Below are positions 48,101-59,004 of a stretch of DNA of 64,000 nucleotides, piece after piece (position 1 is the stretch's first letter; every line of letters starts with the position of its first letter). This DNA comes from Lyophyllum atratum (taxonomy: Eukaryota > Basidiomycota > Agaricomycetes > Agaricales > Lyophyllaceae), in assembly GCA_014905825.1 (NCBI GenBank), contig JACGCN010000006.1, forward strand, positions 124,001-188,000. The letters are read 5' to 3'. Under the pieces are notes generated by a model. It did not search any database and was not told where the DNA came from. It saw nothing but the letters and a program-made list of their open reading frames with translations. Made by a program: the position numbers and the translations under genes.

Positions 48101-49416
48101 GACGGTATGTATTCTTATTCATGTTCTGAGTTCATCTCACATATTTTGATGTAGTTCATCGTGCCTTTCCTCGATGAAATTATCCGAGAGGAAAAGGACC
48201 GCAAAAAGAAGCAGAAGCTCAGTGAGCTCATTCCATCGAAGGCAGAATGGAAACGAGTATCACTTTTCCTTGATCTACTTACAGTTGAGTGACCGACCAC
48301 TATTCCTGCTTTCCGTTCTTGTACTTACCCCTTACCAAGCATGCTGAGAACGCACAGCATGCGTTCTCGACAGATCAGGGTCCCACGCTTCACCTCGCTA
48401 TTCCAGCACTCGAGGCACTTCACAAGGCCTGGTCCCTTCGGGCGCAACGGGATAAGTATCATGACTTCCATACCTCGCTTCAAGCTGGACTGGCGAAGAT
48501 CGAGGACTATTATGATAGGACAGCTGAATCTGAGGTGTATACGTTCGCGATGCGTAAGTTTAATTTATTGGAGCACAATGAAAACAAATAGCAATGATAT
48601 CATCACATCTAGTTCTTGACCCCTCGTCAAAGGCAGATTATCTACGGAAGTATTGGGGCGACGATCTCGCGAAGAAAGCAATTGAGCAGGCGGAGACGAC
48701 GGTACGTCATTACAATTCGAAGTTAACGTGATCTTCTACTTATTCCAGCTTCAGTACAAAGTACGGTATTTCGAGATGTATGGCAACGGGCCAGTGCCGG
48801 TGAACTCAGGAACGCACAAGTCCGCTCGTAGCAAGCTGAACAAACTGCTTCGTGAGTTGTCTGATGACGAAGGGGCCGGCTCTGCTCCTGCTACGCCGTC
48901 TGCATCTGAAAATTCCGACAAGCCGTGGCTTGATGGTTTCAATCGGTATCTTGATGCGACTGATGTCCTGGGTGATATGAGCATCGTCAAATGGTGGGGG
49001 GTAAGTTAAGTTTGTTCTCGAGATTTCCGCAAGTGTTCTGACTGAGAATCAAGCTCAATACCTCGCGGCATCCCGTATGGGCCTCCCTTGCGCGTGATTA
49101 CTTATCTATCATGGCATCCTCAGTTTCGAGCGAGCGCGCTTTCTCGTCCGCAGGCATTACCATTTCGAAACGCCGAAATCGACTCAAGGCGGACGTCGTC
49201 GAGGCTCTGCAGTTCATGAAGTGTGTCTTTCACAAAGACATACTTCTTCGTGAAAATCCGATGGTCAGTATCGAGGTAGACGACGAGGATGAGGCCTCGC
49301 ATGATGAAACGACTGAGAAGGAGAGCTGGGATAACTTGTTGGGTGATGACGTCGAGGAAGAACTGGACACACTGAGTGATGATTCAGACGACGACGTTTT
49401 CGTAGCACAAGTTTAA
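45185..49416 (+). CDS. hAT transposase, element 4
   Basis: Intact as in the other copies. It shares the BED-finger Arg with element 3 (CGG at 46578-46580) and has a last-codon change (protein ends AQV in place of AQI). It keeps the Ala found in elements 1 and 2 at the position where element 3 has Val. Confidence 0.82.
45602..46153. mobile_element. MITE nested in hAT element 4
   Basis: 552 bp, same ends and duplication as in element 2. It does not have the 2-bp deletion seen in element 3. Confidence 0.9.
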
Positions 49417-49657
49417 ATTACACTTTCTCTCGCTACTAAAGCCGGGGCTTGAGCCCTCCTAGGCCGAAGCCTAGCCCGACTGAGGGCCTAGGGCTCGGCT
49501 TGACATCGTTGCAAGCCTTGACCTCCAGAAGCCCGACCCAAGCCGGGGTTTCTGAGCCGAGCCGAGCCCGCACAACACTAGAAACGAAGAACATAACCAG
49601 ATAACAGAGTCCAGCCATTGGAAGCACAGCAGGCATCAAAATACTCCCGATCAATGT

Positions 49658-52600
49658 TCATGCCACCAAGGCCAGTAGTGAGCCGATGCCCCGACCGGCT
49701 TCGCGCCTGAGCCATTTCATGGCTTGTTTATCATCTTTGAGGAGCGGAGTCAATTTCTCCAAGCATCTTTAATTGTGTTCCTAGAATAAAACACGCATGG
49801 GCCCACGGCTTCATCTCCAGAAGATGACGAGAACGGACCTTCAGCCACGCCTTTTCTTCATGGGTGAGTAGGCTCTCTTTCACCATGCGAGTTTGAATGG
49901 GCACGCATGTTAAACGTTCGAATGTGAGCCAGATATTTCCATCTAGCGGCTGCAGACACCATCGGTACTATATTCACATTCACCGGGGACATGGGAAACC
50001 TACCCTCTGGCGTCGCACGGCGAGGGCGGATTCAACGCGCATACCCCATTTGCCTTCGTTATCTGTGCAAGGGAAAGCGTTGAACAGGGGATATCGATTA
50101 ATGAGGCTGAGGCAACATACAGAAGCCAGACTTGTTGTCGATGACATGACCAGGGACTAGCGCGACGCTAGACGAGAAGCCCGCGCGCCCCCCATGAATA
50201 GCTACAGACGTATCATATCCGTGCCCTGTTGACGTTCCATGCTACAAACCAGCAGCAGATCAGAGTCCGGTCTTGATGACGAGCTGCGAAGCATGAAACG
50301 CACCTTGTGTCCCAAATTCCAGAGCGGCTTCCGCGCAAGCAAGTCGAGCTGATGTCCAGGAGTCCCCTCGGGAAAGATGGCGCCATCTATAACGATCTAG
50401 CGTGGGTCACTACTAGGGAAACACTCGAGAACGTCGCGTGTACTTACGTGGCTTTGCAAGACTCTTGTGAACGCTGCACATTGCTCGGGCGATGGTCGTC
50501 CGAAGTGCACAGTGCGCGTGAGATTGCAGGTTCCATCACTGTATTGTACACCAGAATCACTATGACCATGGATCAGTCGGGTCTACAAAGATGAGGGGGA
50601 TAATATAGAACTGATAATTACTTGAGGTATGGTGTTTCTCGCTCGATCATACGTGCTGTCGATTTCCTGGGTGAATAGTGTGGCAGTGCAGCATTCGATC
50701 CTGTTGCAGAGATGGATTTATATGCGAGGCCCATGAAATGGCTGTTGTGTCGGCGAAATTGCGTTAGACGGGACGCGGCTTCGTACTCCGTGATCTCGAG
50801 TCCTTCGGTAAGTTTGTTCTCCAGCCATGCAAGGAAACGGACCTGCTTCACATCAGCCGAACGTAACAGAAACGAGGAAAAGAAGGCTACGAATGAAGCA
50901 CCATCTCTGAGGTATGCCCGTCGCAACCCTTCAAGCTCTGTCTCATTTTTCACCGCCATCGTGTGCTCTATCCAGGAGGGCGCAACGGTATACCGAGAAT
51001 GTGTAAGCATACGGGAGATCTCGTATGACGTTTGAGGCGAGATCAAGATCTGTGAAACGAGAGCATAAGAACAATTTGCGTGGGGCAAGATGTGGATTAG
51101 CTGACTTTGCCCTTGCCCCATTCTCTCCGCTGCAAGAACGACCATATGTCGAGATATTCTCGTCGCTCGACACCAAGCGACTTGAGATACTCCCCAGTGT
51201 CCAGAGTGACCTTGCTCGCATCCAAGAAAATCGTGGCGCTCTCGAGACCCACATACAGATATGCATGAAATAGAGGGTTGTGTGGGATATCCGAGCCACG
51301 GACATTCAACAGGTACGCTAGTTAAATCTTACCTATGAGCAAAAGCAAGAAACGCGGAAACGATTGACTAACATATACAAGAGAGGGAGGTGATGAGAGT
51401 CCCCGTGTGAACCTCGTCCGGGGTGGCAGGGTTTTTCGAATGTGGTGGAATGGCTGGCGGTTGGGCTTCGATCCAATCCCGAAGCTTAAGCAGTTTCGTC
51501 GCAGCACTAACACCTGGAGTAGAGGGATATCAGAGGTGTGGAATTGATTTGAATGAAGTAATGGACATACCAGAGAATTCTATGGGCTGCTTGAAAATGG
51601 GAGCTTTCGATTTCCGGGGCTTATCTTTCCACACATGATCGACAAGGTTCTCAGGTGGGTGGGTAAGCTTCGAATTGGTCCGAATAATCTTGCTGTTGAT
51701 AAGCATGGCATTTTCATGGGAGATCATCCGAGCGTCTATTCCAATCCTAGCATCCTTGGCTCGGGCCTGATAGAAAAGGACGAAGGTCATCCCCGGCATC
51801 GAATGAAGAGGGAAGGTAGTTAACGTACTATGAGCCATTCTATCCAATCCTTCGGTTCGCCTCGACCTCCAGCCTTTACCACAGTCCAATTCCTATCCAG
51901 CTGTTCTTTGGCTTGAAGCCAGTACCTCGAATCCGTGATCAAGTATGCCGACGACATTGTGACAATGGCCTGGCCAGCCGTGCCATAGAATCTACAAAGA
52001 TGGGGTCTAGGACGCTAGGATCGAAGCGAGGCAAATAACTCACCCTGAAATGTGTTGGCGTCGTTGATCACTCTCGGCGACATACTCAGACCCATGAGCA
52101 TCTTCACTCGGTACGATGCTACGATAGATGCATGATATGACCGTCGAACCATCCCAAGTCGGATACTCACTAATAATCTAACGCGTAATCCGCCATGTGG
52201 CACCGTATACTCTCCAATTTGTCGCTCGTGTCATGCTGCTCGTGGATAACGTCGACCTCGGTGATCTTCCGCTCAAAAGCAGAGCCGACGAGGGTGGTAG
52301 ATGAGTCGTCAGGGTACAGCCGCCGTCGTCTTGATTCGACATGAGTATCGGTCCTTTGCAAATCGGTTCGCTGAGTGGATCGGCTGGCTTGAGTAATATG
52401 TGTAGCGTGGCTACTTTTGCTGGCATGACTCCGTTGGGAGTCGCTGCGCTGCAGAGAAAAAAGAGCGCGCGCTAACGAGTGGGATCCCGACTTATTGCTC
52501 GAGTGTGACCGTTGCATAGACCCAGTAGGATGAGAAGACATTGCATTGCTGCGTGATGCTGGTGGGTGGTAGAGCGGGAGGGACGTTTGAGACGTCGATG

Positions 52601-53495
52601 AACCGGGACCCTTCTCCCCCTCCGATTCGGCCTCTTTCTCCTTCTTCTTTCCCAGACCCCATCCGTGTCCCCACTTGCTTGAAGCCATTGATTTTTTGGT
52701 ATCCGGGACGTTATTTGGGTGCTGGACTTCCTTTGCACCGCCTCGAATATCATTGCGCAATTCAGGCAAAGTTTCGGGGACGTCGTCATACATCTCGGAG
52801 TCGGAATGGAAGGTGAGGCTCTCTGAGTCTGTTGCGTCAGTCAAAGTCGATGTGGGGGCGTGCGATGGGTGGTGAATCATCTCCGGCGGAAGTGAAGATT
52901 GCAAGCCAGGAGACCATGAAAGACGACGTTTGGGTTTTCTGCCTTCAACGAAGACAAACCCGGTGGATCTGATCTCGGCCGCCCTGCGCTCCAGAGCTGA
53001 ACCTACGAGGGTGCTGGAGGGGTCATCGCGGTGAAACTGTGGTCGATTTGTTTTCCCAGAAGTGACGGTCCTTCCCAATTGACCGCTGGACGAGGCATGT
53101 GCGTATAACGGTGGTGACGGCGGCAAATTAGGGAGGGGTTTGGAGTATCCATTCTGACTTGAGTCAGAGAGGGCCTTGTTCAACTTCAACGGCGCCAACG
53201 TATGCTGCAGAACCTCGGAACGTCTAGGGACTTCAGAATCATCGTATTCACCTGCATGACTGTCGGAGTAGAAGGTGAGGAACTTTGTTACATTCGTTAA
53301 AGCCGACAAAGGCGTGACGGGTGCATCCCGGGCCGTCTCCGAGAGCCGTTGGGATCCGGATCCAGTGTCAGTATACGCAGACCACGAATGTCGGCGCCTG
53401 GACATGGGTTTTGGACCGCCAGTGAACGGAAATTGGGGTGGCCATGGTGGTGCCATGGTGGGTTTGAAGAGATAGAATGCAGATTTCCCAACCAA
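49658..53495 (-). CDS. X-Pro aminopeptidase (M24B) homologue with degenerate active site
   Basis: A many-exon gene. Exon 1 (53495-52171) encodes a 400-residue Ser/Pro-rich disordered extension and then joins in frame to an aminopeptidase P: LDYYIVPSEDAHGSEYVAE, FYGTAGQAIVTMSSAYL, then AVKNETELEGLRRAYLRDGA, ALPHYSPRKSTARMI. Family enzymes remove an N-terminal residue before proline using two metal ions. In the metal-binding core, DSGVQYSDGTCNLTRT has Asn where the second ligand Asp is expected. The block normally reading NEPGFY is NKSGFY, losing a ligand Glu. NVHEGP is replaced by AIHGGR. The last Glu (GMRVESA) and His (TGHG) remain. A TAA interrupts the last exon after EHN (about 49747), about 30 codons before the ancestral stop at 49658. 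The protein is probably catalytically dead, a pseudoenzyme or early pseudogene. The start could also be the Met at 53456. Confidence 0.75.
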
Positions 53496-54047
53496 GATGA
53501 ACTTAATAGCTGGACACGACGTAACCAGGCATGGCCCACGAGGCAGGCGGGATTAAAATATCAGACTCGGAGGCGGCGCGACGGCTGTGCTATGTGGTGC
53601 ACAGCAAAGGCTATAACACCTTGGCAGCGGCTCTCCCTTGTGTTTGTGTTCAACTTGTTTGACGTGGAACCTGATGGTCCTAGCAATCCTGCTAGTCAGT
53701 CTAAGTCTTATGACATCCGACCCTCAAATGTATTGCCGTCAACATTGATCTACATCCACTGACACACTTGTAGGTGTACCAGGTTCATCTACATCCACTG
53801 ACACACTTGTAGGTGTACTAGGTTCAACGTTTTCCACCGATGGCTGGGTCAATAACTCTTGAAAACTCAATAAAAGATTCAACGGCGGGTCGGGAGTAAG
53901 CTTCGTACACCAAGGTCAAATCACAACGCAAGTGATAAAAGGTACTTAGCTCACCTTCATCCAGGAAATCAGCACCGGAACAATAGAATCTAACCTTTCC
54001 CGAACGAGATCTATGTTTACACCAGGATATCAATAACCTCCTTTGTA
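53496..54047. other. Intergenic region between aminopeptidase and NACHT genes
   Basis: This includes the aminopeptidase promoter and a two-copy 39-bp direct repeat (listed separately). No gene is seen. Confidence 0.4.
53748..53826. repeat. Direct repeat, 2 x 39 bp
   Basis: A unit starting ATCTACATCCACTGACACAC at 53748 repeats at 53787 with one or two changes. It lies between two genes transcribed in the same direction. The function is unknown. Confidence 0.8.
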
Positions 54048-56749
54048 TCACCTCGTTGACTTGATGCCATTACCGGAGTCAAAGAGATCTAACTCTTGAA
54101 GAAAGTCCAAGACACTTCTCTCGCCAGTGGGGGTTTGGAAGAGGTGTGTTGATAAATGATCTTGTGCATACCTGGAGCAAGGTCAAGAAAGGTCACGAAT
54201 CTACGGCAAGCCCATTCTCAGAGCCACAGTAGCTTACCGAACTGCTGGGCTGGATTTCTTCCCTCTTACAAGGTACTTTAGACAGCAAAGTGTAAGGCGA
54301 GTGTGGCCAGCCTCTGATTCGAGAAAGAGATCGCCGCATCGCTTCGGGTCGCTCATAAAGCTGATAAAGCTATGTCGATTGCGAAGTCGTTTTAGGCTCC
54401 CGAGTAGCTTGGCGCGAGGCCGCCAGCTGGTCAAATAACGTTTTACTTCTGCCCAAGAATCCTTGCGTCGACTTGGAGATATTCGCAATAATTCTGTGAC
54501 GTCGTATATATCCATGTTTTGGACGTCATGCATGAGGTATAGCCCTTGAATGAGTCGTACCTCTGCTTTATCACCGTTTGGTGCAAGGTGAGTCATGTAT
54601 ATGAAGTCGGTAAGGGAGGTTAGTTTTTGAGTCATGTCTTGATGCTGAGAGAGATCTAGGGCCTAACTCAGTCAGTCGAGGGATGGACATCATTAAAGAT
54701 TATTGAGGAATGTGAGAACCTTGAATTCGTGCGCCACCTGGTCGACAGCCTCCAATAACGTGTGCTTGTCAGCGACTGACCAACTACTTGATGATAGAAC
54801 AAGAGGCCCCCACGTGGCTGGACTAGCAATATCCAACTCGTGAAGGACTCGAGTCTTCTTCTGTACTTGAATAAAATGGAAAGAGAAGCTGTCGAGGAGA
54901 TATTGCCTCGTCGAGGCTCTGAAAAAGAAAACCCGTCGTCTTCAGTACTCAAACCTCTTATCACTCAATAAAAAGCATGAACTCACACCATATGGCTCGG
55001 CGGCACTATCGCATCCCAATTCCCAAAACATTTCCATATTGTCAAGACCATATCAATATGATGCTCCTGCATGTCAACAAAAAACGCCCCAGAACGTTCT
55101 TTACTAAAGACGAAATCCCCAAATGACGCGTGAAGGGATCTAATATGTATTTCCCCCGAAGCATGTGTGATGAAACTCGGCAGGGGGATTTGAGCGTCCT
55201 CGTTTTCTCCGAATGAGAGAAGAGAGTGCAACCCTCTCAATGCCAGCATAACCTCCCCAGTCGGGAGGTTGAGCAATGTCTCGATCATCGACAGTGTCAC
55301 CCCCCGGTTGAGTGTATCGACAGGTAACAGAACACAACCGAGGATCCGCTTCAGGAGGGCCGGCTTCTGGCTGGTCGATAGGATCTGCATGTACAGCCTG
55401 TCGAGCTCCGCAAAAGCGGTGGTAGGCGACGTGGGTGACGTGTTTATGACTTCGTGCAGACGCTCAGCAGGTGAAAAGTGCTCTTCGGCGACGAATTGGA
55501 GAACGGTGGAAGCATAGATGAAATATCCGCCAGATTTATCCACGAGGATATCAAGGATGAGTTTGGAGGGCCAGGGTTTGGATATAGAAGCCATGACGGC
55601 TGAATGACGTTCCATATCGTGGATCCTGTCGAACTCGTCTTTCAGAAAAGAATAGATGTCCGCGGCCGCCTGATAGTCTCCATACATTGATAGAACGCGG
55701 AAGTTGCACATATCAATGTTATGGAAGAAGTGCTCGATGTGCGGTTCAGGTCGGCTGACAACCAGTATACGTAGCGGTAGACCGTCGGTGCGAACGAGGC
55801 CGGCAAGGTTCTCGAGAAGGAGTGTCTGCTGTTCATTGTCTTTACACTCGTCCAGACCATCGATGACGACCAAAAATGGAGGCCGTGTCGCCGTTACTCC
55901 TGTAGTCCTCGATTTCATGGGCCTGACTATCAAACGCTCAACCAAGCTGGCCGTCATAGCCTCGTGCACGATGGATGGGTTGTCATATACCACCATTGCA
56001 ATCTCATCCCGCATATCGTGTGTCGACATCGCCAACTGCAACGCAACAGTGTTAATAACATAGTCAACCGAATCGCGGCGCGCATGGTCCCGCGAAAAGA
56101 AGAAACTAGCAGCAAGCTGTCCTCGTCCAGCGCTGGACTCGCATATCGTTTGCGCAATCGCGGACTTCCCCGCTCCAGCGGGCCCGTGCACCCACATCAC
56201 GCTTCCTTGATGATCTGCAGGTTCGTCCGCAGCCCAACTATCGATTTCTTCCAGAATCGCTTTCCGCGTACCGGGATAACACCTCGGAGGCGGATATCGC
56301 TCCTTCGAGTTATACGTCGCGCCCGTCGCGGTCTCCGGATACAACGCTTGAAGTACTATAGGAGGAAGCCGTAAGAAGGAGAATAGAACGGAGGGGGAAG
56401 ATACCTACGAGGGTCTCCGTGTTGGACTAACATATTGCCCTGAACATCCTTGAACATGCCCCCGAAGATGATGGTGTTTTGTGCCTGTGGAAAAAAGGGC
56501 ATAGAGTCGAGGTGATGGGTGTACGTGGTTGAGCGGGTAAACTCCTATGATCCAGATATCTGGGGCAAGGAAAAGGCTATGCCGAATTGGCGCTGAGGCA
56601 AGTGACGTGGGAGCTGCCAGAACAGGCGCTCTGCCGGCGCTAATCGGGATTATCAAAAAATTAGTATTGCCACTCAAACGATAAGATCGCGCAAGCAAAT
56701 GGCCCACCGAATCTACGCTAGCGGGGTTGTGGGACACCTCGTTGAACAT
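54048..56749 (-). CDS. NACHT-domain NTPase (NLR-like, STAND class)
   Basis: Six exons (56749-56738, 56484-56409, 56355-54987, 54918-54720, 54662-54238, 54171-54048) join in frame to 734 residues. The N-terminus has the short motif common in Agaricomycete NACHT proteins (NTIIFGGMFKDVQGN). The NACHT domain has Walker A GPAGAGKS (residues 87-94) and Walker B LVVIDGLDE (about 191-199), followed by a winged-helix-like region. The C-terminus (to YAQDHLSTHL and the stop) is typical of this subgroup and carries no ankyrin, WD40 or TPR repeats. Such STAND NTPases act as nucleotide switches and are candidates for fungal immune or heterokaryon-incompatibility receptors. The 12-base first exon and 253-base first intron are the least sure part. 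From 56484 on the model is solid. Confidence 0.83.
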
Positions 56750-57477
56750 CCCAGAAGCACAGCGGTTCGGGGGAGCTGTCGAATGGGCATGATGGGAGAT
56801 AGACTTTGAATAGAAGGCTTTGGCCGCTAATTGAATTTGCGTGTTGCACAGTTGCGACTTTGAAAACAATCAGCAGCACCAGGTCCTGTACCAGCCAGCT
56901 GTTGAAAAACTGAGCATAACAATTCACCACTGACAAACATGGGTACAGACGACGTACCTGCCCATCATAACTAGCTCGGCGCGTCCGTGGGTGCCCGGTG
57001 AGGGCGCCTTGCGTTGTGGATCCGAGTCCAGGAAAAGATCGTTTCCGTTGTCATCTCATCATGTTTTGTACAACTCTTGCATCGCTAGTCTGACGGGCAT
57101 GGTCCATCACGATCTGACAGGAAAATGGGCGCCATCGAATTCGATTGTTCCCCGAGTAGGCTCGACCCAAGATATGATTAGCAAGATCATTGCTTTGGAG
57201 AAGTTGAATTGAGGCAAGGCGTGTATTTTAATATTTGGTCTGATGGCGATTGCCAAACACCCCTGACCCTCCTGCCCAGGCCCGCAGTCTAACGTTTAAC
57301 GTTGACTACGAGCTCTCGCACGAAAACTTTTCATTCTTTGATGATACACAACGCAGGCTAACAATGCTTAGAAAACAGTGGAGGTACTGACTATTACACG
57401 CTCTTATGTCCATATCATTCCAACTCGCTGATTGCCCTTGAACTTGGAATTCAAGCCCCCCTTGAAGTCGAGGTCCA
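56750..57477. other. Intergenic region upstream of the NACHT gene
   Basis: This presumably holds the NACHT promoter and the 3' flank of the WSC fragment. Open frames here overlap on both strands without domain signal. Confidence 0.35.
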
Positions 57478-57860
57478 TCAAGCAGGAACCACCAAGATAT
57501 CGACCGCACCGCAGTACCTCCTATCATAATGCGGATGGTCGAGCCACCGTGAGGCGGTCGGCATCTCCGCACAGGTGACTGTCGTCGTAGGTGCAGATCT
57601 GCTGTCCGGAACTTTCTTACTCAAATCGAGGGAGCCGCCACACCCTGTGATTGTGATCAGTCATAAGAAGTTGACACTGTCGTTATGAAAGCGTCGGCGA
57701 TATATAGGGCTTACAGCATTCAAATCCGTATTCAAGCCCCATGTAGGGCAGCAGGGCTTCCCTGCCGCCCTGCATGCATGCAGCATTTGCGCGTGATTCA
57801 GGTGTCGTTGGGCCAAATGTCGCCGGACGGCTAGGAAGCGTGCGGGCACTGGCACTATCT
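57478..57860 (-). CDS. WSC-domain exons, partial or decaying gene
   Basis: Two minus-strand exons (about 57860-57715 and 57644-57478) join to a WSC-like cysteine-rich module: DSASARTLPS, then ACMQ...YMGLEYGFECWCGGSL, and near the end RRYCGAVDILVV before a stop. WSC modules are extracellular carbohydrate-binding domains. The expected GCYT start of the module is not found directly upstream, and the middle has lost one of the usual cysteine spacings. An open segment at about 57910-58030 (HGLKIDDDVLLKCMQAAGEL) does not join in phase. This is either the last exons of an unresolved gene or a fragment. Confidence 0.35.
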
Positions 57861-59004
57861 CTGATGATAAAATCGAAGTCCAACATGAGCACGACAAGTT
57901 CGGACAAGGGTTTACATACCATGAATTTCTTCAATGCAATAATAGATCTAAGAAGGATCGCGAGGAGTTCAAGTTCGCCAGCGGCTTGCATACATTTTAA
58001 CAGCACATCGTCGTCGATTTTGAGTCCGTGCCATTCGCGGTGAGATTGCTAGCACACAGTTCAGTTATCTTATCAGTGATCACATTGTCTTCGCCTCGGC
58101 GGGCGAGAAAGTTTGAAGTCCGTGGGTTTGAAGTATTGGTTTCTACGTACCTAGTTACATAAGTAGGGCCCACGGTAAACTGGCTGTTCCAATTGGGAAC
58201 CGTGTCAGTATAATAAACTCCTCCTCCTCCTCCGTGCATAGGCGGGTACCACATGGCAAAATCCCGCCAAGAAAAAAGCTGGCAGAAAAGCTGCAAATTG
58301 AGTACAGCCAGTGTCAGTTCTGCATCAATCCAAGTCTCTCCCTCCCTTCAGAGCATTCATTCTGGGGGTCTACATGTGGACGTTTCATATCGTATCCGCT
58401 CAATAGCCTTATCGCTTCCTACAAATACCGCAGACCACGAGTTTAAGAGTCGACGAGGCGAAAGCTCCAGATAGTCCGCAAGTCATGGCCGCACTTCAAG
58501 AAGACAACCACAAATGTGAATAGATGTGACACGACGACGTCTCGAAGAACATGGCACAAGATTCCGGCTCTCCTTGGTCGTTGAAATTTTGAAGCACTGT
58601 TCGCCGCGCGCATATATCCTCGGTCCTGGAATCTCGAGCTAATCAGGGAAATGGAAGAATGAGGGAGTACCCAGCGACAGCGACGACGAACTTGAGCGTC
58701 GGCAGCGAGTTGGAATATAATACATCAACAAGCATGTTCAAGATCTTATCTTTCTTATCTTATCTGGTGCCACAAACCTACCCCAGGCCCTGACGGTGCT
58801 GGAGAGGTGTAATCAGCAACAAGAGACACTCTCATTACCATTATCTAGCAAAATACAGAGGTAGGTTCATCATATAATCAAGATCAATACGGAGAGGAGT
58901 CCATGTTCGCCAGGATACAGAAACACATTCAGATGATACTCGCTTCACACGGACAAGCCAGGAGGGGGGGACGACGACGACGACATGACAGGCTGGAGCA
59001 CTAC
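57861..59004. other. Region without a firm gene call
   Basis: Minus-strand 57997-58296 is open for 99 codons with a Gly-rich run (MHGGGGGVYYTDT), perhaps a first exon of the WSC locus, but no consistent splicing was found. At 58744-58766 three TTATC (GATAA) motifs are clustered. The right end is the 3' UTR of the next gene. Confidence 0.3.

Larger units (their letters stand above)
29826..49580 (+). repeat. Tandem array: four hAT elements separated by three identical 511-bp spacers
   Basis: The array order is E1 (29826-33961), spacer, E2 (34473-39168), spacer, E3 (39680-44373), spacer, E4 (44885-49580). The repeat period is 5205-5207 bases from E2 on. Copies differ by only a handful of substitutions and one 2-bp indel, apart from a MITE that E1 lacks. 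All elements have the same orientation. Identical spacers show that the unit [element + spacer] was amplified as DNA, not by repeated independent transposition. Confidence 0.9.
44885..49580 (+). mobile_element. hAT DNA transposon, element 4 (carries MITE)
   Basis: 4696 bp. The left flank is GCACGCAC (end of spacer 3) and the right flank is GAAACGAA, so it too lacks a target duplication. The right flank is unrelated to the spacer and leads into the 3' end of the aminopeptidase gene 78 bases away. Confidence 0.92.

Noticed and set aside
29826..49580. Starship-type giant mobile element or Helitron as the explanation of the array
   Set aside because: No tyrosine recombinase or Rep/helicase gene is present. 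Ends, 8-bp duplication and transposase are those of hAT elements.
29826..49580. Array as a pure assembly error
   Set aside because: Copies carry different SNPs, a 2-bp indel and a MITE presence/absence difference, so at least several real copies must exist. The exact copy number still needs long reads.
58744..58766. Cluster of three GATAA motifs as a nitrogen-regulated promoter
   Set aside because: It lies in the 3' flank of the nearest gene and no gene starts beside it, so there is nothing to assign it to.
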